Positions 41,901-51,616 of a stretch of DNA of 64,000 bases are shown one piece after another. The stretch is from an uncultured Lachnospiraceae bacterium. Its GTDB lineage: Bacteria; Bacillota; Clostridia; Lachnospirales; Lachnospiraceae. The position numbers were made by a program, and so were the translations under genes. The number at the start of each line of letters is the position of its first letter. Positions within the stretch are counted from its first letter, which is position 1. The stretch lies in contig CANOLA010000002.1 in assembly GCA_947566705.1 (NCBI GenBank), positions 1 to 64,000 on the forward strand. The letters are read 5' to 3'. The notes below the pieces were generated by a model. That model was not told the origin of the DNA. It searched no databases and saw nothing but the letters and a program-made list of their open reading frames with translations.

Positions 41901-44144
41901 ATGAAATATGCAAATGTAATTGTTGATATTTCTATTGATAAACTGGATAAGACATTTCAGTACCGGATTCCGGAGGAAATTGAGGAGAAGATTGCGGTCG
42001 GGGTACAGGTGGATATTCCGTTTGGACGACGCACTGTGACCGGATATGTGACGGAACTGACAGACCAGCCGGAGATTGATGTGACAAAAATCCGTCCCCT
42101 GAACGGTGTTCATGAAGGAAGTGTTGCAATTACTGCACAATTAGTTGCACTTGCAGGCTGGATACAGAAAAATTACGGCTCTACCATGAACCAGGCACTG
42201 AAAACAGTACTTCCGGTCCGGCGCAAGAGCAGGCAGTTAGAGCATAAGAGAGTCCGGCTTCTGCTATCAGAAGAACAGGCTGCAGGAAAACTTGCGCTTT
42301 TTGAAGAGAAAAAACATACGGCAAAGGCAAGACTGCTCAGGGAACTGATTGCGGGGCAGGAAATTGATTATACATTACTTACAGGAAAGTTAAATATTGC
42401 ACCGGCAACCATCCGCGGAATGGAAAAGCAGGGAATCCTGCTTGTGGAGACAACAAGAAATTACCGAAATCCGGTTGCACATTTTGAAAAAAAGGACTAT
42501 GATAGAATACTCAATGAAAATCAGAAGCGAATCGTTTCTGCAGTGATAACAGACATGGTAAACGGAAAGAACCTTACTTATCTGTTAAAGGGAGTGACCG
42601 GAAGCGGAAAGACGGAGGTTTACATGGAACTGATTTCCCATGTGTTAAAGCAGGGGCGGCAGGCAGTTGTTCTGATTCCTGAGATTGCACTTACCTACCA
42701 GACCGTGATGCGCTTTTACAACCGTTTCGGGGACCGGGTTTCCATCTTAAATTCCAGGCTTTCGCAGGGAGAGCGTTCTGACCAGTTCGCCCGTGCCAGG
42801 GCAGGGGATATTGATATTATTATAGGTCCCCGCTCGGCGCTGTTTACCCCGTTTCCTGACCTGGGGCTGATTATCATTGATGAGGAACATGAAACCTCGT
42901 ACAAAAGCGAGACGGTACCGCGGTACCATGCAAGGGAGGTTGCAATTGAGCGCGCAGGAATGAACCATGCCAGTGTGGTGCTTGGTTCAGCGACCCCCTC
43001 GGTGGACAGCTATTACCAGGCGTCGCTTGGAAATTACAGACTTCTGGAACTGAATGAGCGCGTGGAGAATAAGCCGCTTCCAGGCTGTGAAGTAGTGGAT
43101 CTGCGTGAGGAACTCAGAAGGGGCAACCGTTCCATCTTAAGTGAGCGTTTACAGGAGCTGATACAGGACCGGCTGGAAAAAAAACAGCAGACAATGCTTT
43201 TTTTAAACCGGAGGGGAATTTCCGGATTTATTTCATGCAGATCCTGCGGATATGTGGTAAAATGTCCCCACTGTGATGTTTCCTTAAGCCTGCATAATTC
43301 GCAGCGTATGGTCTGCCATTACTGCGGTTATGAGCAGCCGCAGCCGGATGTTTGTCCATCCTGCAGGAGCCGGTATCTGGGCGCATTCAAAGCAGGCACG
43401 GAAAAAATTGAAATGCATGTAAAGAAAATTTTTCCGAAGGCGCGCGTCATCCGTATGGATGCCGACACGACAAGGACAAAGGATTCCTATGAGAAAATCC
43501 TGCAGGCATTTGCAAACCAGGAGGCGGATATCCTGATTGGCACACAGATGATTGTGAAGGGCCATGATTTTCCAAATGTAACACTTGTGGGAGTGCTTGC
43601 AGCGGACATGTCGCTGCATGTGGCGGACTACCATGCAAATGAGCGTACATTTGCGCTTCTGACACAGGCCATCGGGCGTGCAGGTCGCGGCAGTAAGCCT
43701 GGGTATGCCGTAATCCAGACCTATGACCCGGAGCATTTTGCCATCCAGACGGCAAAGGCTCAGGATTATGAAAGTTTTTATAAAAAAGAAATAGCCTACC
43801 GCAGCATGCTTTATTATCCGCCGGTGTGGAATCTGCTTGTAGTGCACTGCAGCGCAGGAAACCAGGATGCGCTGGAGGCTGCGGCAAAGCTTCTGGCAGA
43901 GCACATAAAATGTGCTATCGCAGAACAGGAACAAAGGATTCTTCTGGTCGGTCCGGCAGATGCCGCCGTTTCCAAAATAAATGATATATACCACAAGGTG
44001 GTATACATGAAAACGGAGTCCTATGGAACCCTTGTGGAACTGAAAGACGGACTGCTGGCATATATTAAAAATGACAACAAAGAAAAGAACATATTTTCTG
44101 ATATTACAATACAGTTTGATTTTAACCCGGTAAGTGGTTTTTAA
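41901..44144 (+). CDS. priA: Primosomal replication-restart helicase PriA
   Basis: I use the ATG at 41901, giving 747 residues. The helicase core has GVTGSGKTEVYMEL, DEEHETSYKSE and the late AIGRAGRGSKPGYAVIQTY. The zinc-binding insert has four C-x2-C pairs (CRSCGYVVKCPHC, CHYCGYEQPQPDVCPSC). The N-terminal 3'-DNA-binding domain is complete. PriA reloads the replisome at stalled forks. The order priA-def-fmt is common in Firmicutes. Confidence 0.97.
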   Translation: MKYANVIVDISIDKLDKTFQYRIPEEIEEKIAVGVQVDIPFGRRTVTGYVTELTDQPEIDVTKIRPLNGVHEGSVAITAQLVALAGWIQKNYGSTMNQALKTVLPVRRKSRQLEHKRVRLLLSEEQAAGKLALFEEKKHTAKARLLRELIAGQEIDYTLLTGKLNIAPATIRGMEKQGILLVETTRNYRNPVAHFEKKDYDRILNENQKRIVSAVITDMVNGKNLTYLLKGVTGSGKTEVYMELISHVLKQGRQAVVLIPEIALTYQTVMRFYNRFGDRVSILNSRLSQGERSDQFARARAGDIDIIIGPRSALFTPFPDLGLIIIDEEHETSYKSETVPRYHAREVAIERAGMNHASVVLGSATPSVDSYYQASLGNYRLLELNERVENKPLPGCEVVDLREELRRGNRSILSERLQELIQDRLEKKQQTMLFLNRRGISGFISCRSCGYVVKCPHCDVSLSLHNSQRMVCHYCGYEQPQPDVCPSCRSRYLGAFKAGTEKIEMHVKKIFPKARVIRMDADTTRTKDSYEKILQAFANQEADILIGTQMIVKGHDFPNVTLVGVLAADMSLHVADYHANERTFALLTQAIGRAGRGSKPGYAVIQTYDPEHFAIQTAKAQDYESFYKKEIAYRSMLYYPPVWNLLVVHCSAGNQDALEAAAKLLAEHIKCAIAEQEQRILLVGPADAAVSKINDIYHKVVYMKTESYGTLVELKDGLLAYIKNDNKEKNIFSDITIQFDFNPVSGF

Positions 44145-44161
44145 GAACAAGGAGGTAAATT

Positions 44162-44632
44162 ATGGCACTGAGAACCATTCGTTTGCAGGGAGACCCTGTA
44201 CTGAACAAAGTATGCAGACAGATTCCGGAGATGACGTCAAGAATCCGGACACTGGCAGAGGATATGCTGGAAACCATGTATGATGCAAACGGCGTCGGGC
44301 TTGCAGCCCCGCAGGTTGGGATTTTAAAGCGTCTTGTCGTAATTGATGCGGGAGACGGTCCGTATATTATGGTGAATCCGGAAATAATAGAAACATCCGG
44401 GGAACAGACAGGGGATGAGGGCTGTCTGTCCGTTCCGGGAAAGGCAGGCGAGGTGACACGCCCGAATTATGTAAGGGCAAAGTACTATGACCTGGATATG
44501 AATGAGTGCGAGGTGACGGGAGAGGAGCTGCTTGCCCGTGCCATCTGTCACGAAGTGGAACATCTGGACGGACACCTTTATGTGGAAAAGGTAAAGGGCG
44601 GTCTGCATGATGTTGTAAACGAGGATGAATAA
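44162..44632 (+). CDS. def: Peptide deformylase
   Basis: The metalloenzyme removes formyl from nascent N-terminal methionine. The 156-residue product has all three family motifs: GVGLAAPQVG, EGCLSVPG and the metal-binding HEVEHLDG. It starts after AACAAGGAGG and precedes fmt, its functional partner, by 17 bp. Confidence 0.98.
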   Translation: MALRTIRLQGDPVLNKVCRQIPEMTSRIRTLAEDMLETMYDANGVGLAAPQVGILKRLVVIDAGDGPYIMVNPEIIETSGEQTGDEGCLSVPGKAGEVTRPNYVRAKYYDLDMNECEVTGEELLARAICHEVEHLDGHLYVEKVKGGLHDVVNEDE

Positions 44633-44649
44633 CAGCGGAGAAAATAATC

Positions 44650-45582
44650 ATGAAAGTTGTATTTATGGGGACACCGGATTTTGCGGTGGATACATTGGAA
44701 GAAATTATCCGGGCAGGACATGAAGTCGTACTTGCAGTAACCCAGCCGGACAAACCGAAGGGCAGGGGAAAGGCGGTGCAGTTTCCTCCTGTCAAGGAGT
44801 GCGCGCTTTCCCACGAAATCGAAGTATTTCAGCCTGTAAGGGTCAAAGAGGACAGTAACATAGAATATATCAAAAAATTCAGGCCGGATATCATTGTTGT
44901 GGCGGCATTCGGGCAGATTCTGCCCCAGAGCCTTTTAGACCTGCCGGAGTACGGATGCATCAATGTCCATGCATCCCTTCTGCCGAAATACCGCGGTGCT
45001 GCGCCAATCCAGTGGGCAGTCATTAACGGGGAACAGGTGACCGGCGTCACCATTCAGCGCATGGCCATGGGAATTGATACCGGGGATATGATTGCAAAAT
45101 GCGAGGTGCGTATAGCAGAGGATGAAACCGGAGGAAGCCTATTTGACAAACTGGCAGCAGCCGGGGCAAAGCTCTGTGTGGAGGCTATGGACATGCTGGA
45201 AAAAGGTACTGCGGTATTTACACCCCAGAACCACGAAGCTGCCACGCATACCTGTATGATTACGAAAGAACTGGGAGACATTGACTGGAACCGTCCGGCA
45301 GTGGAACTGGAGCGGCTGGTCAGAGGGTTAAACCCGTGGCCGAGCGCCTATACCCGTTTAAACGGAAAAACCTTAAAAATCTGGCAGGCGAAATATCTGG
45401 ATGAAAATAGCGGAAAGCATGCCGGAACCATTGTACGGACAGAAAAAGATGCGCTGGTCGTGCAGACAAAGGAGGGATGTCTTTCGCTCCTTGAGGTGCA
45501 GCTTGAAGGAAAAAAACGGATGGATACCGGGGCGTTTTTACGCGGTTTCCCGGTAGAAACAGGAACAGTATTAACAAATTAG
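44650..45582 (+). CDS. fmt: Methionyl-tRNA formyltransferase
   Basis: The enzyme formylates initiator Met-tRNA using 10-formyl-tetrahydrofolate. The 310-residue product has the start KVVFMGTPDFAVDTLEEI and the active-site region INVHASLLPKYRGAAPIQWA. The C-terminal OB-like domain has LVRGLNPWPSAYTRLNGKTLKIW. Overall length and motifs are normal. Confidence 0.98.
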   Translation: MKVVFMGTPDFAVDTLEEIIRAGHEVVLAVTQPDKPKGRGKAVQFPPVKECALSHEIEVFQPVRVKEDSNIEYIKKFRPDIIVVAAFGQILPQSLLDLPEYGCINVHASLLPKYRGAAPIQWAVINGEQVTGVTIQRMAMGIDTGDMIAKCEVRIAEDETGGSLFDKLAAAGAKLCVEAMDMLEKGTAVFTPQNHEAATHTCMITKELGDIDWNRPAVELERLVRGLNPWPSAYTRLNGKTLKIWQAKYLDENSGKHAGTIVRTEKDALVVQTKEGCLSLLEVQLEGKKRMDTGAFLRGFPVETGTVLTN

Positions 45583-45607
45583 TGGTTTATTTATAAAGGA
45601 GGAGAAG

Positions 45608-46312
45608 ATGCCGTACTTTTATTTTGACCGAACCTATTTTCTGGTTCTTATTGGTGCAGTCATCTGTATGATTGCTTCTGCAATGGTAAAGAGTACCTTT
45701 AAGCGTTACAGCAGATGCAACAGCCTTTCCGGCATGACCGGGGAACAGGTGGCAATGCGTGTTCTGCATGCGGCAGGGATTCATGATGTGACCGTGCGTC
45801 ATGTGTCAGGAAATCTGACGGACCATTATAATCCGGCAAATAAAACAGTGAATCTTTCCGACGTGGTATGCTATGGGAAATCAGTAGCTTCCGCAGGAGT
45901 TGCCGCCCATGAGTGCGGACATGCCATCCAGCATGCGCACGGCTATGTGCCGCTTAAGCTGCGCACAGCGTTTCTTCCAGTGGCGCAGTTTGGCTCCGCG
46001 TTTGCCTGGCCGGTCATTCTGGTGGGATTTTTTATTAACAGCCGTTCTTCAGCAGCAATCATCAACATAGGAATCCTGATGTTTTCTTTTGCAGTGGTTT
46101 TCCAGCTTCTGACGCTTCCGGTTGAGTTCAATGCCTCAAGAAGGGCGATGGAACTGCTGCGTTCCCAGGGGATTTTAGGGGACCAGGAGCTTGGCTATAC
46201 AAGAAAAGTCCTTACAGCTGCCGCCCTTACCTATGTGGCATCGGCAGCCGCGGCAATTTTACAGCTTCTGAGAGTAATCATCCTGTTCGGGGGTAGAAGC
46301 AGTGATGACTGA
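45608..46312 (+). CDS. YugP-like membrane zinc metallopeptidase
   Basis: The 234-residue protein has an N-terminal membrane segment, the zinc motif AAHECGHAIQHAHGY (HExxH-type with HECGH) near residue 100, and three to four C-terminal membrane segments, a pattern of the neutral zinc metallopeptidase family PF04298. The physiological substrate is not known. It starts after AAGGAGGAG. Its end overlaps the start region of rsmB. Confidence 0.9.
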   Translation: MPYFYFDRTYFLVLIGAVICMIASAMVKSTFKRYSRCNSLSGMTGEQVAMRVLHAAGIHDVTVRHVSGNLTDHYNPANKTVNLSDVVCYGKSVASAGVAAHECGHAIQHAHGYVPLKLRTAFLPVAQFGSAFAWPVILVGFFINSRSSAAIINIGILMFSFAVVFQLLTLPVEFNASRRAMELLRSQGILGDQELGYTRKVLTAAALTYVASAAAAILQLLRVIILFGGRSSDD

Positions 46313-47615
46313 AAATACAAGGGAACTGGCGCTTGACATGCTGGTTTCCATCAACGAAGAAGGGCAGTACAGCCATCTGCTCCTGCGCCAGGTACTGGAA
46401 AAATACCAGTACCTGGACAAGAAGGAGCGCGCATTTCTGACAAGGCTGACCGAGGGAACCATAGAGCGAAGGATTACCCTTGACTATGTAATTGACTCCT
46501 TTTCCAGAACAAAAGTTAATAAGATGAAACCATTTATCCGGAACCTGCTTCGTCTTGGCGTTTACCAGATTATGTATATGGACAGCGTACCGGATTCCGC
46601 GGCGTGCAATGAGGCGGTAAAGCTTGCCAGAAAGCATGGTTTTTCCGGTCTGTCCGGATTTGTGAACGGTGTTTTAAGAAGCGTTGCAAGGGGATGGAAG
46701 GAGGTAAAATACCCGGATGAAAGGACAGCTTCTGCAAAGGCATGGTCTGTCCGTTATTCTGTGCCGGAATGGATGGTTACACTCTGGCAGACTTCATACG
46801 GGATGGATAAAACAAAAGAGATTCTGGAAGGCTTTCAGGGGGAGTTTCCGTTGTGCATCCGCGTAAACCGGAATAAGACCACGCCGGAGGATTTAAAGAA
46901 GAGGCTGGAAGCAGCGGGGATTACCGTGGAAGCGGCCGGAGGGTTTTCCCATGCTTTTTTTGTCAGAGGCGTGGATTACCCGGCTGCCCTGCCTGGCTTT
47001 GCGGAAGGGGAATTTTATGTGCAGGATATCAGTTCCATGCGTGTGGCAGAGCTTGCCGGTGTCAGGAAAGGCGATTACGTGATTGATGTCTGTGCCGCAC
47101 CGGGCGGTAAAAGCATTTACCTTGCAGAGCTGCTGGAAGGCAGCGGAATGGTTGAGGCCAGGGATCTGACAGAATACAAGGTGGGAATGCTGGAGGAAAA
47201 TATAAAAAGGCACGGACTCACCAACTGTAAAGCTGTTTTAATGGATGCGCTGGCAGATGACGCAGATTCCCATGACAGGGCGGATGTGTTAATCTGTGAC
47301 CTGCCATGTTCCGGACTTGGAGTGATGGGTAAAAAAACGGATATCCGTTACAAAATGACACTGGAAAAGGCAAAAGAGCTTGCCAGTCTGCAGAGGCAGA
47401 TTCTGTCTGTTGTACATAAGTATGTAAAACCGGGTGGGACCCTGGTATACAGTACATGTACGCTGCATGACGAGGAAAACGAAAAAAATGCGGAGTGGTT
47501 TGTAAAAACTTCTCCGGAATTTACACTGGTATCACAGGAACAGATTTTTCCCCGTGCAGGACAGGGCGACGGATTTTTCCTTGGAAAATTTGTACGGGAC
47601 GGAGCAGGACGATGA
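46305..47615 (+). CDS. rsmB: 16S rRNA (cytosine-967-C5)-methyltransferase
   Basis: RsmB methylates C967-equivalent in 16S rRNA. The 436-residue protein has an N-terminal NusB-like RNA-binding domain (residues 1-140, DKKERAFLTRLTEGTIERR). The methyltransferase domain has VCAAPGGKSIYLAELL, the catalytic cysteine in DLPCSGLGVMG and YSTCTLHDEENE. The ATG at 46305 is preceded by GGGGGTAG. Its stop overlaps the rlmN start in ATGA. Confidence 0.96.
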   Translation: MTENTRELALDMLVSINEEGQYSHLLLRQVLEKYQYLDKKERAFLTRLTEGTIERRITLDYVIDSFSRTKVNKMKPFIRNLLRLGVYQIMYMDSVPDSAACNEAVKLARKHGFSGLSGFVNGVLRSVARGWKEVKYPDERTASAKAWSVRYSVPEWMVTLWQTSYGMDKTKEILEGFQGEFPLCIRVNRNKTTPEDLKKRLEAAGITVEAAGGFSHAFFVRGVDYPAALPGFAEGEFYVQDISSMRVAELAGVRKGDYVIDVCAAPGGKSIYLAELLEGSGMVEARDLTEYKVGMLEENIKRHGLTNCKAVLMDALADDADSHDRADVLICDLPCSGLGVMGKKTDIRYKMTLEKAKELASLQRQILSVVHKYVKPGGTLVYSTCTLHDEENEKNAEWFVKTSPEFTLVSQEQIFPRAGQGDGFFLGKFVRDGAGR

Positions 47616-48643
47616 ATGAAAAAACAGACATTAAATCAATGAACCTGGATGAGCTGACGCAGTTTGTGACAGAACACGGGGAAAAGAAATTCCGTGCAAA
47701 GCAGATTTATGAATGGCTTCATGTGAAGCATGCATATACATTTTCAGAAATGACAAATCTGTCCGCCGAGTTCAGAAAATGGCTGGAATCCTCCTGCAGC
47801 ATCACTGCAGTAAGGCAGGAGGCAGTACAGGTTTCCAGACTGGACGGCACCAGAAAATATCTTTTTGCGCTGGAAGACGGGAATCTGATAGAGAGCGTGC
47901 TGATGCGGTACAGACATGGCAATTCCGTGTGCATTTCCTCGCAGGCAGGCTGCCGGATGGGATGCGTGTTCTGTGCATCCACACTTGGCGGTCTGGTACG
48001 GAACCTGACGGCGGCGGAAATGCTGGATCAGGTTTATGCAATCGGAGCGGATACCGGGGAGCGGGTTTCCAATGTGGTTGTCATGGGAACGGGGGAGCCG
48101 CTGGATAACTATGAACAGCTTGTAAAATTTATAGAGATGCTCACGGATGAAAACGGGCTGCATATCAGCCAGAGGAATCTTACCGTGTCCACCTGCGGGA
48201 TTGTTCCCCGTATACGGGAACTTGCCGGCCGGCAGTTTGCCATTACGCTGGCGCTTTCCCTGCATGCGCCAAACCAGAAAAAACGCAGGGAACTGATGCC
48301 GGTTGCAAATAAATACGGGATTCATGAGGTTGTGGACGCCTGCAGGTATTATTTTGAACAGACCGGACGCAGGGTAACTTTTGAATACAGTCTTGTGGGA
48401 GGCGTGAATGACAGCGGGGAGGATGCCAGGGAGCTGTCCGGACTGCTCTCAGGCATGAACTGCCATGTAAACCTGATTCCCGTCAATCCGGTGAGGGAAA
48501 ATAATTTTGTTCCTTCGGATGCACGTGCGACTGCAGCGTTTAAGGAAAAACTTGAAAAAAACGGATTAAATGTAACAGTGCGGCGGGAAATGGGACGTGA
48601 TATTGACGGCGCATGCGGACAGCTGCGGCACAGATATCTTTAG
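47612..48643 (+). CDS. rlmN: Dual-specificity rRNA/tRNA adenine-C2 methyltransferase
   Basis: This radical-SAM enzyme methylates A2503 of 23S rRNA and A37 of some tRNAs. The 343-residue product has the cluster motif QAGCRMGCVFCAS, the GTGEPLDNYE loop and the cysteine-bearing C-terminal motif REMGRDIDGACGQL. The start overlaps the rsmB stop, so two rRNA-modifying enzymes are co-translated. Confidence 0.97.
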   Translation: MNEKTDIKSMNLDELTQFVTEHGEKKFRAKQIYEWLHVKHAYTFSEMTNLSAEFRKWLESSCSITAVRQEAVQVSRLDGTRKYLFALEDGNLIESVLMRYRHGNSVCISSQAGCRMGCVFCASTLGGLVRNLTAAEMLDQVYAIGADTGERVSNVVVMGTGEPLDNYEQLVKFIEMLTDENGLHISQRNLTVSTCGIVPRIRELAGRQFAITLALSLHAPNQKKRRELMPVANKYGIHEVVDACRYYFEQTGRRVTFEYSLVGGVNDSGEDARELSGLLSGMNCHVNLIPVNPVRENNFVPSDARATAAFKEKLEKNGLNVTVRREMGRDIDGACGQLRHRYL

Positions 48644-48649
48644 CAGTAC

Positions 48650-48679
48650 TTGCCAAAGACCATAAGAATGTGGTAATAT
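48650..48679 (+). promoter_or_regulatory. Promoter of the stp-prkC operon
   Basis: TTGCCA at 48650-48655 and TAATAT at 48674-48679 are 18 bp apart, about 48 bp before the stp start. Confidence 0.5.
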
Positions 48680-48727
48680 TTACAGATGATGGGATGATAT
48701 GCTCCACTATGAGAAAGGATAAGACGG

Positions 48728-49453
48728 ATGAAGACGTATTCCATGACGGATACCGGCATCATGCGGGAAATGAACCAGGACTATTTCTTTGCATCAGATG
48801 AACCCGTTGGAAACCTCCCAAACCTCTATATTGTGGCAGACGGAATGGGTGGTCACAGGGCTGGCGATTATGCTTCACGCTATACGACACAGCGTGTGGT
48901 TGCGTCGGTGTCCAGAAATCGGGACGAGGAACCGGTAACGATACTGAAAGAAGCAATTACAACTGCAAACAGGCTCCTGATTGAGGAAGCGGCAGAAGAT
49001 GAGTCGAGGCGCGGAATGGGCACGACTCTGGTTGCTGCGACAATTATGGACGGCAGGCTTTTTGTTGCGAATATTGGGGACAGCAGGCTTTATCTGGTTG
49101 ACCGCGATATCCGCCAGATTACAAGGGACCATTCCCTTGTGGCGGAAATGGTGAGGATCGGGGAAGTTGATGTCCAGACGGCAAGGGAACATCCGGATAA
49201 AAATATTATTACCCGTGCGATTGGTGCCGGGGCTGGCGTGGAGGCGGATTTCTTTGAAATTGAACTTGCGCCGGGAAACCAGATTTTAATCTGTACTGAT
49301 GGTCTGACCAATATGGTGGAGGATTCTGTAATCCGTGATATTATGCTGCGCGCAGATACCCTCGAAAAGCGGGTGGAGATGCTGGTTGAGACTGCAAACC
49401 ATAATGGAGGCAGGGACAATATTACAGTAATGATTATAGAACCATTTATGTAA
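48728..49453 (+). CDS. stp: PP2C-type serine/threonine phosphatase
   Basis: The 241-residue enzyme is the partner phosphatase of the PASTA kinase encoded next. It has the metal-binding motifs NQDYFFASDEPVGN, VADGMGGHRAGDYAS, GDSRLYLVD and the late GGRDNITVMII. It starts after AAAGGATAAG and is followed by the kinase after 44 bp. Together they set phosphorylation of cell-wall and division proteins. Confidence 0.96.
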   Translation: MKTYSMTDTGIMREMNQDYFFASDEPVGNLPNLYIVADGMGGHRAGDYASRYTTQRVVASVSRNRDEEPVTILKEAITTANRLLIEEAAEDESRRGMGTTLVAATIMDGRLFVANIGDSRLYLVDRDIRQITRDHSLVAEMVRIGEVDVQTAREHPDKNIITRAIGAGAGVEADFFEIELAPGNQILICTDGLTNMVEDSVIRDIMLRADTLEKRVEMLVETANHNGGRDNITVMIIEPFM

Positions 49454-49497
49454 CTGTGAGGGTAAGCAGTTACCCAGTTTCTTGATGAGGTGAAAAT

Positions 49498-51609
49498 ATG
49501 TTGACAGTTGGTACGTATTTAGCGGATCGCTATGAAATCCTTAGTAAAATCGGCGCAGGAGGAATGTCGGATGTCTACAAGGCAAAAGACCATATCCTCG
49601 GCAGGTTTGTGGCGATTAAGGTATTAAAGCCGGAATTTTCCGAGGACAGGGGGTTTGTGTCCAAATTCCGCACGGAAGCGCAGTCTGCGGCAGGACTTGA
49701 GCATCCGAACATTGTAAATATCTATGACGTTGGAAGTGAAGAGGGACTCTATTATATTGTAATGGAATATGTAGAGGGAATCACCCTTAAGACATACATT
49801 GAAAAAAAGGGACAGCTGTCCTTTAAAGAAGCAGTAAGTATTGCAATTCAGGTGGCAAGGGGTATTGAGTCGGCGCATGCCAAGCAGATCACCCACAGGG
49901 ATATCAAGCCGCAGAATATTATTATTTCCACAGAGGGCAAGGTCAAGGTTACGGATTTTGGTATTGCAAAGGCAGCTTCCTCCAATACCATCAGCTCTGA
50001 TGTAATGGGATCTGTGCATTATTCCTCCCCGGAACAGGCAAGAAACGGGTTTGTGGACGGCAGAAGCGATATCTATTCCCTGGGTATTGTGATGTATGAA
50101 ATGGTGACCGGACGCGTGCCGTTTGACGGTGATACGACGGTTGCAGTTGCAATCCAGCATCTGCAGGAGGAGATGACGCCGCCGGGCAATTATGCGGAGA
50201 ATCTTCCGGTCAGCCTGGAAAAAATCATTGTAAAATGTGCACAGAAAAATCCCGACCGCCGTTACCAGACAATTGAGGAATTACTGGACGATCTGCGTAA
50301 ATCACTGCAGACGCCGGATGAGGACTTTGTTGTGATTGCGCCGCTTGTTGATAACGGAAAAACCAAGGTCATCAGTGAAGAGGAGCTGCGCCAGATTAAA
50401 GAGCAGCGCCAGCCTGTGGAGCAGCGCGCACAGGCGCCTGTAAGCAGCCGTCCTGCACAGGAGCCGGTTTATGAGGAAGATGATGACGACGATGATGATG
50501 ATATGGAAGATGATGACGGGGATTTAAACCCGAAAATGGATAAGGCGGTAACAATCATGGCGGTTGTTGTGGCAGCAATTATCCTGATTGTAATTATTTA
50601 TCTGATCGGCAGTTTTTTCGACTTGTTCCATACAGGCGGAAAGCAGCCGGAGTCGCAGACCCAGACACAGACTGAGACGGAAAGTGAGTCAGAGAGTGCC
50701 ACAGAAGAGAAGGTTGTGGTAGAGGATGTGCGCGGAAAGACACAGCAGGAGGCTCAGAATACTCTTGAGGCACAGGGACTGTTTATGTTTGTTATTGCAG
50801 AGCAGAAGTCTGACCAGCCGGAAGGAACCGTTTTGGAGCAGGATCCGATCGGGGGCAGTTCCGTGGAAAAGGGCACGACAGTCAATGTCATTGTTGCAGG
50901 TACTGAAAATATTAACTATACAGATGAAGATAACAACAAGGATAATATTCCGGTTCCGAGTGTGGTTGGAAAGATGGAAAAAGATGCGGCCAGCATACTG
51001 GATGCAGCAGGTTTCCGTGTAAGCAAATCCTACAAGTATGACAGCACCGTTGATGCCGGAAAGGTAATTTCCCAGAGTCCGAACGGAGGTACAGCACCGG
51101 AGGGAAGCACCGTAACCATTGTAATCAGCCAGGGAGAACAGTCTGTGACGGTTCCGAATGTGGTAGGTGATTCAAAGGATACTGCGAGCAGTAAACTGAC
51201 TAAAGAAGGACTGAAGGTGGATGTGAAGGAAGCCTATGACAATTCTGTTCCGGCAGGTCAGGTAATCCGTCAGAGCATTGCCGGAGGAAAGGTGGTTCCG
51301 GCTGGAACGACGGTTACGATTACAGTAAGCCTTGGACCGGAAGAGTCAAAGACGTACAGTTTTAGTAAAACCTACAGTGCACCGGAAAATGCAGTAAGTG
51401 CAAGCTATACGGTAACTGGAAGTGACGGGGTGGTTTATGACAGCGGGACAGTGGATGTTGACGGCTCCCTGACGGTATCTGTATCCGATATGGAATGTGA
51501 CTCCGGAACAGTGACGATTACCTGGACCATTGAAGTAATTGACGAAGAAGGACTTTCGGAAACCTCTACAAAGCAGGAAAGCCACTCTGTAAAATTTACG
51601 AAACAATAG
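49498..51609 (+). CDS. prkC: PASTA-domain serine/threonine protein kinase
   Basis: The 703-residue protein is a Hanks-type kinase: GAGGMSDVYKAKD, VAIKVLKPEF, THRDIKPQNII and TDFGIAKA in residues 1-270. A very acidic stretch with eight aspartates in a row precedes the single membrane segment (TIMAVVVAAIILIVIIYLIG, about 351-370). Three extracellular PASTA repeats follow (VVEDVRGKTQQEA, IPVPSVVGKMEKDA, VTVPNVVGDSKDTA), plus a C-terminal beta-rich domain of about 90 residues. PASTA repeats bind muropeptides, so the kinase reports on the cell wall. Confidence 0.97.
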   Translation: MLTVGTYLADRYEILSKIGAGGMSDVYKAKDHILGRFVAIKVLKPEFSEDRGFVSKFRTEAQSAAGLEHPNIVNIYDVGSEEGLYYIVMEYVEGITLKTYIEKKGQLSFKEAVSIAIQVARGIESAHAKQITHRDIKPQNIIISTEGKVKVTDFGIAKAASSNTISSDVMGSVHYSSPEQARNGFVDGRSDIYSLGIVMYEMVTGRVPFDGDTTVAVAIQHLQEEMTPPGNYAENLPVSLEKIIVKCAQKNPDRRYQTIEELLDDLRKSLQTPDEDFVVIAPLVDNGKTKVISEEELRQIKEQRQPVEQRAQAPVSSRPAQEPVYEEDDDDDDDDMEDDDGDLNPKMDKAVTIMAVVVAAIILIVIIYLIGSFFDLFHTGGKQPESQTQTQTETESESESATEEKVVVEDVRGKTQQEAQNTLEAQGLFMFVIAEQKSDQPEGTVLEQDPIGGSSVEKGTTVNVIVAGTENINYTDEDNNKDNIPVPSVVGKMEKDAASILDAAGFRVSKSYKYDSTVDAGKVISQSPNGGTAPEGSTVTIVISQGEQSVTVPNVVGDSKDTASSKLTKEGLKVDVKEAYDNSVPAGQVIRQSIAGGKVVPAGTTVTITVSLGPEESKTYSFSKTYSAPENAVSASYTVTGSDGVVYDSGTVDVDGSLTVSVSDMECDSGTVTITWTIEVIDEEGLSETSTKQESHSVKFTKQ

Positions 51610-51616
51610 GTTTTAT

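Noticed and set aside
43284..44150. Minus-strand ORF of 288 codons
   Set aside because: It is antisense to priA, rich in Cys and His from the complement of the zinc motifs and codon bias.
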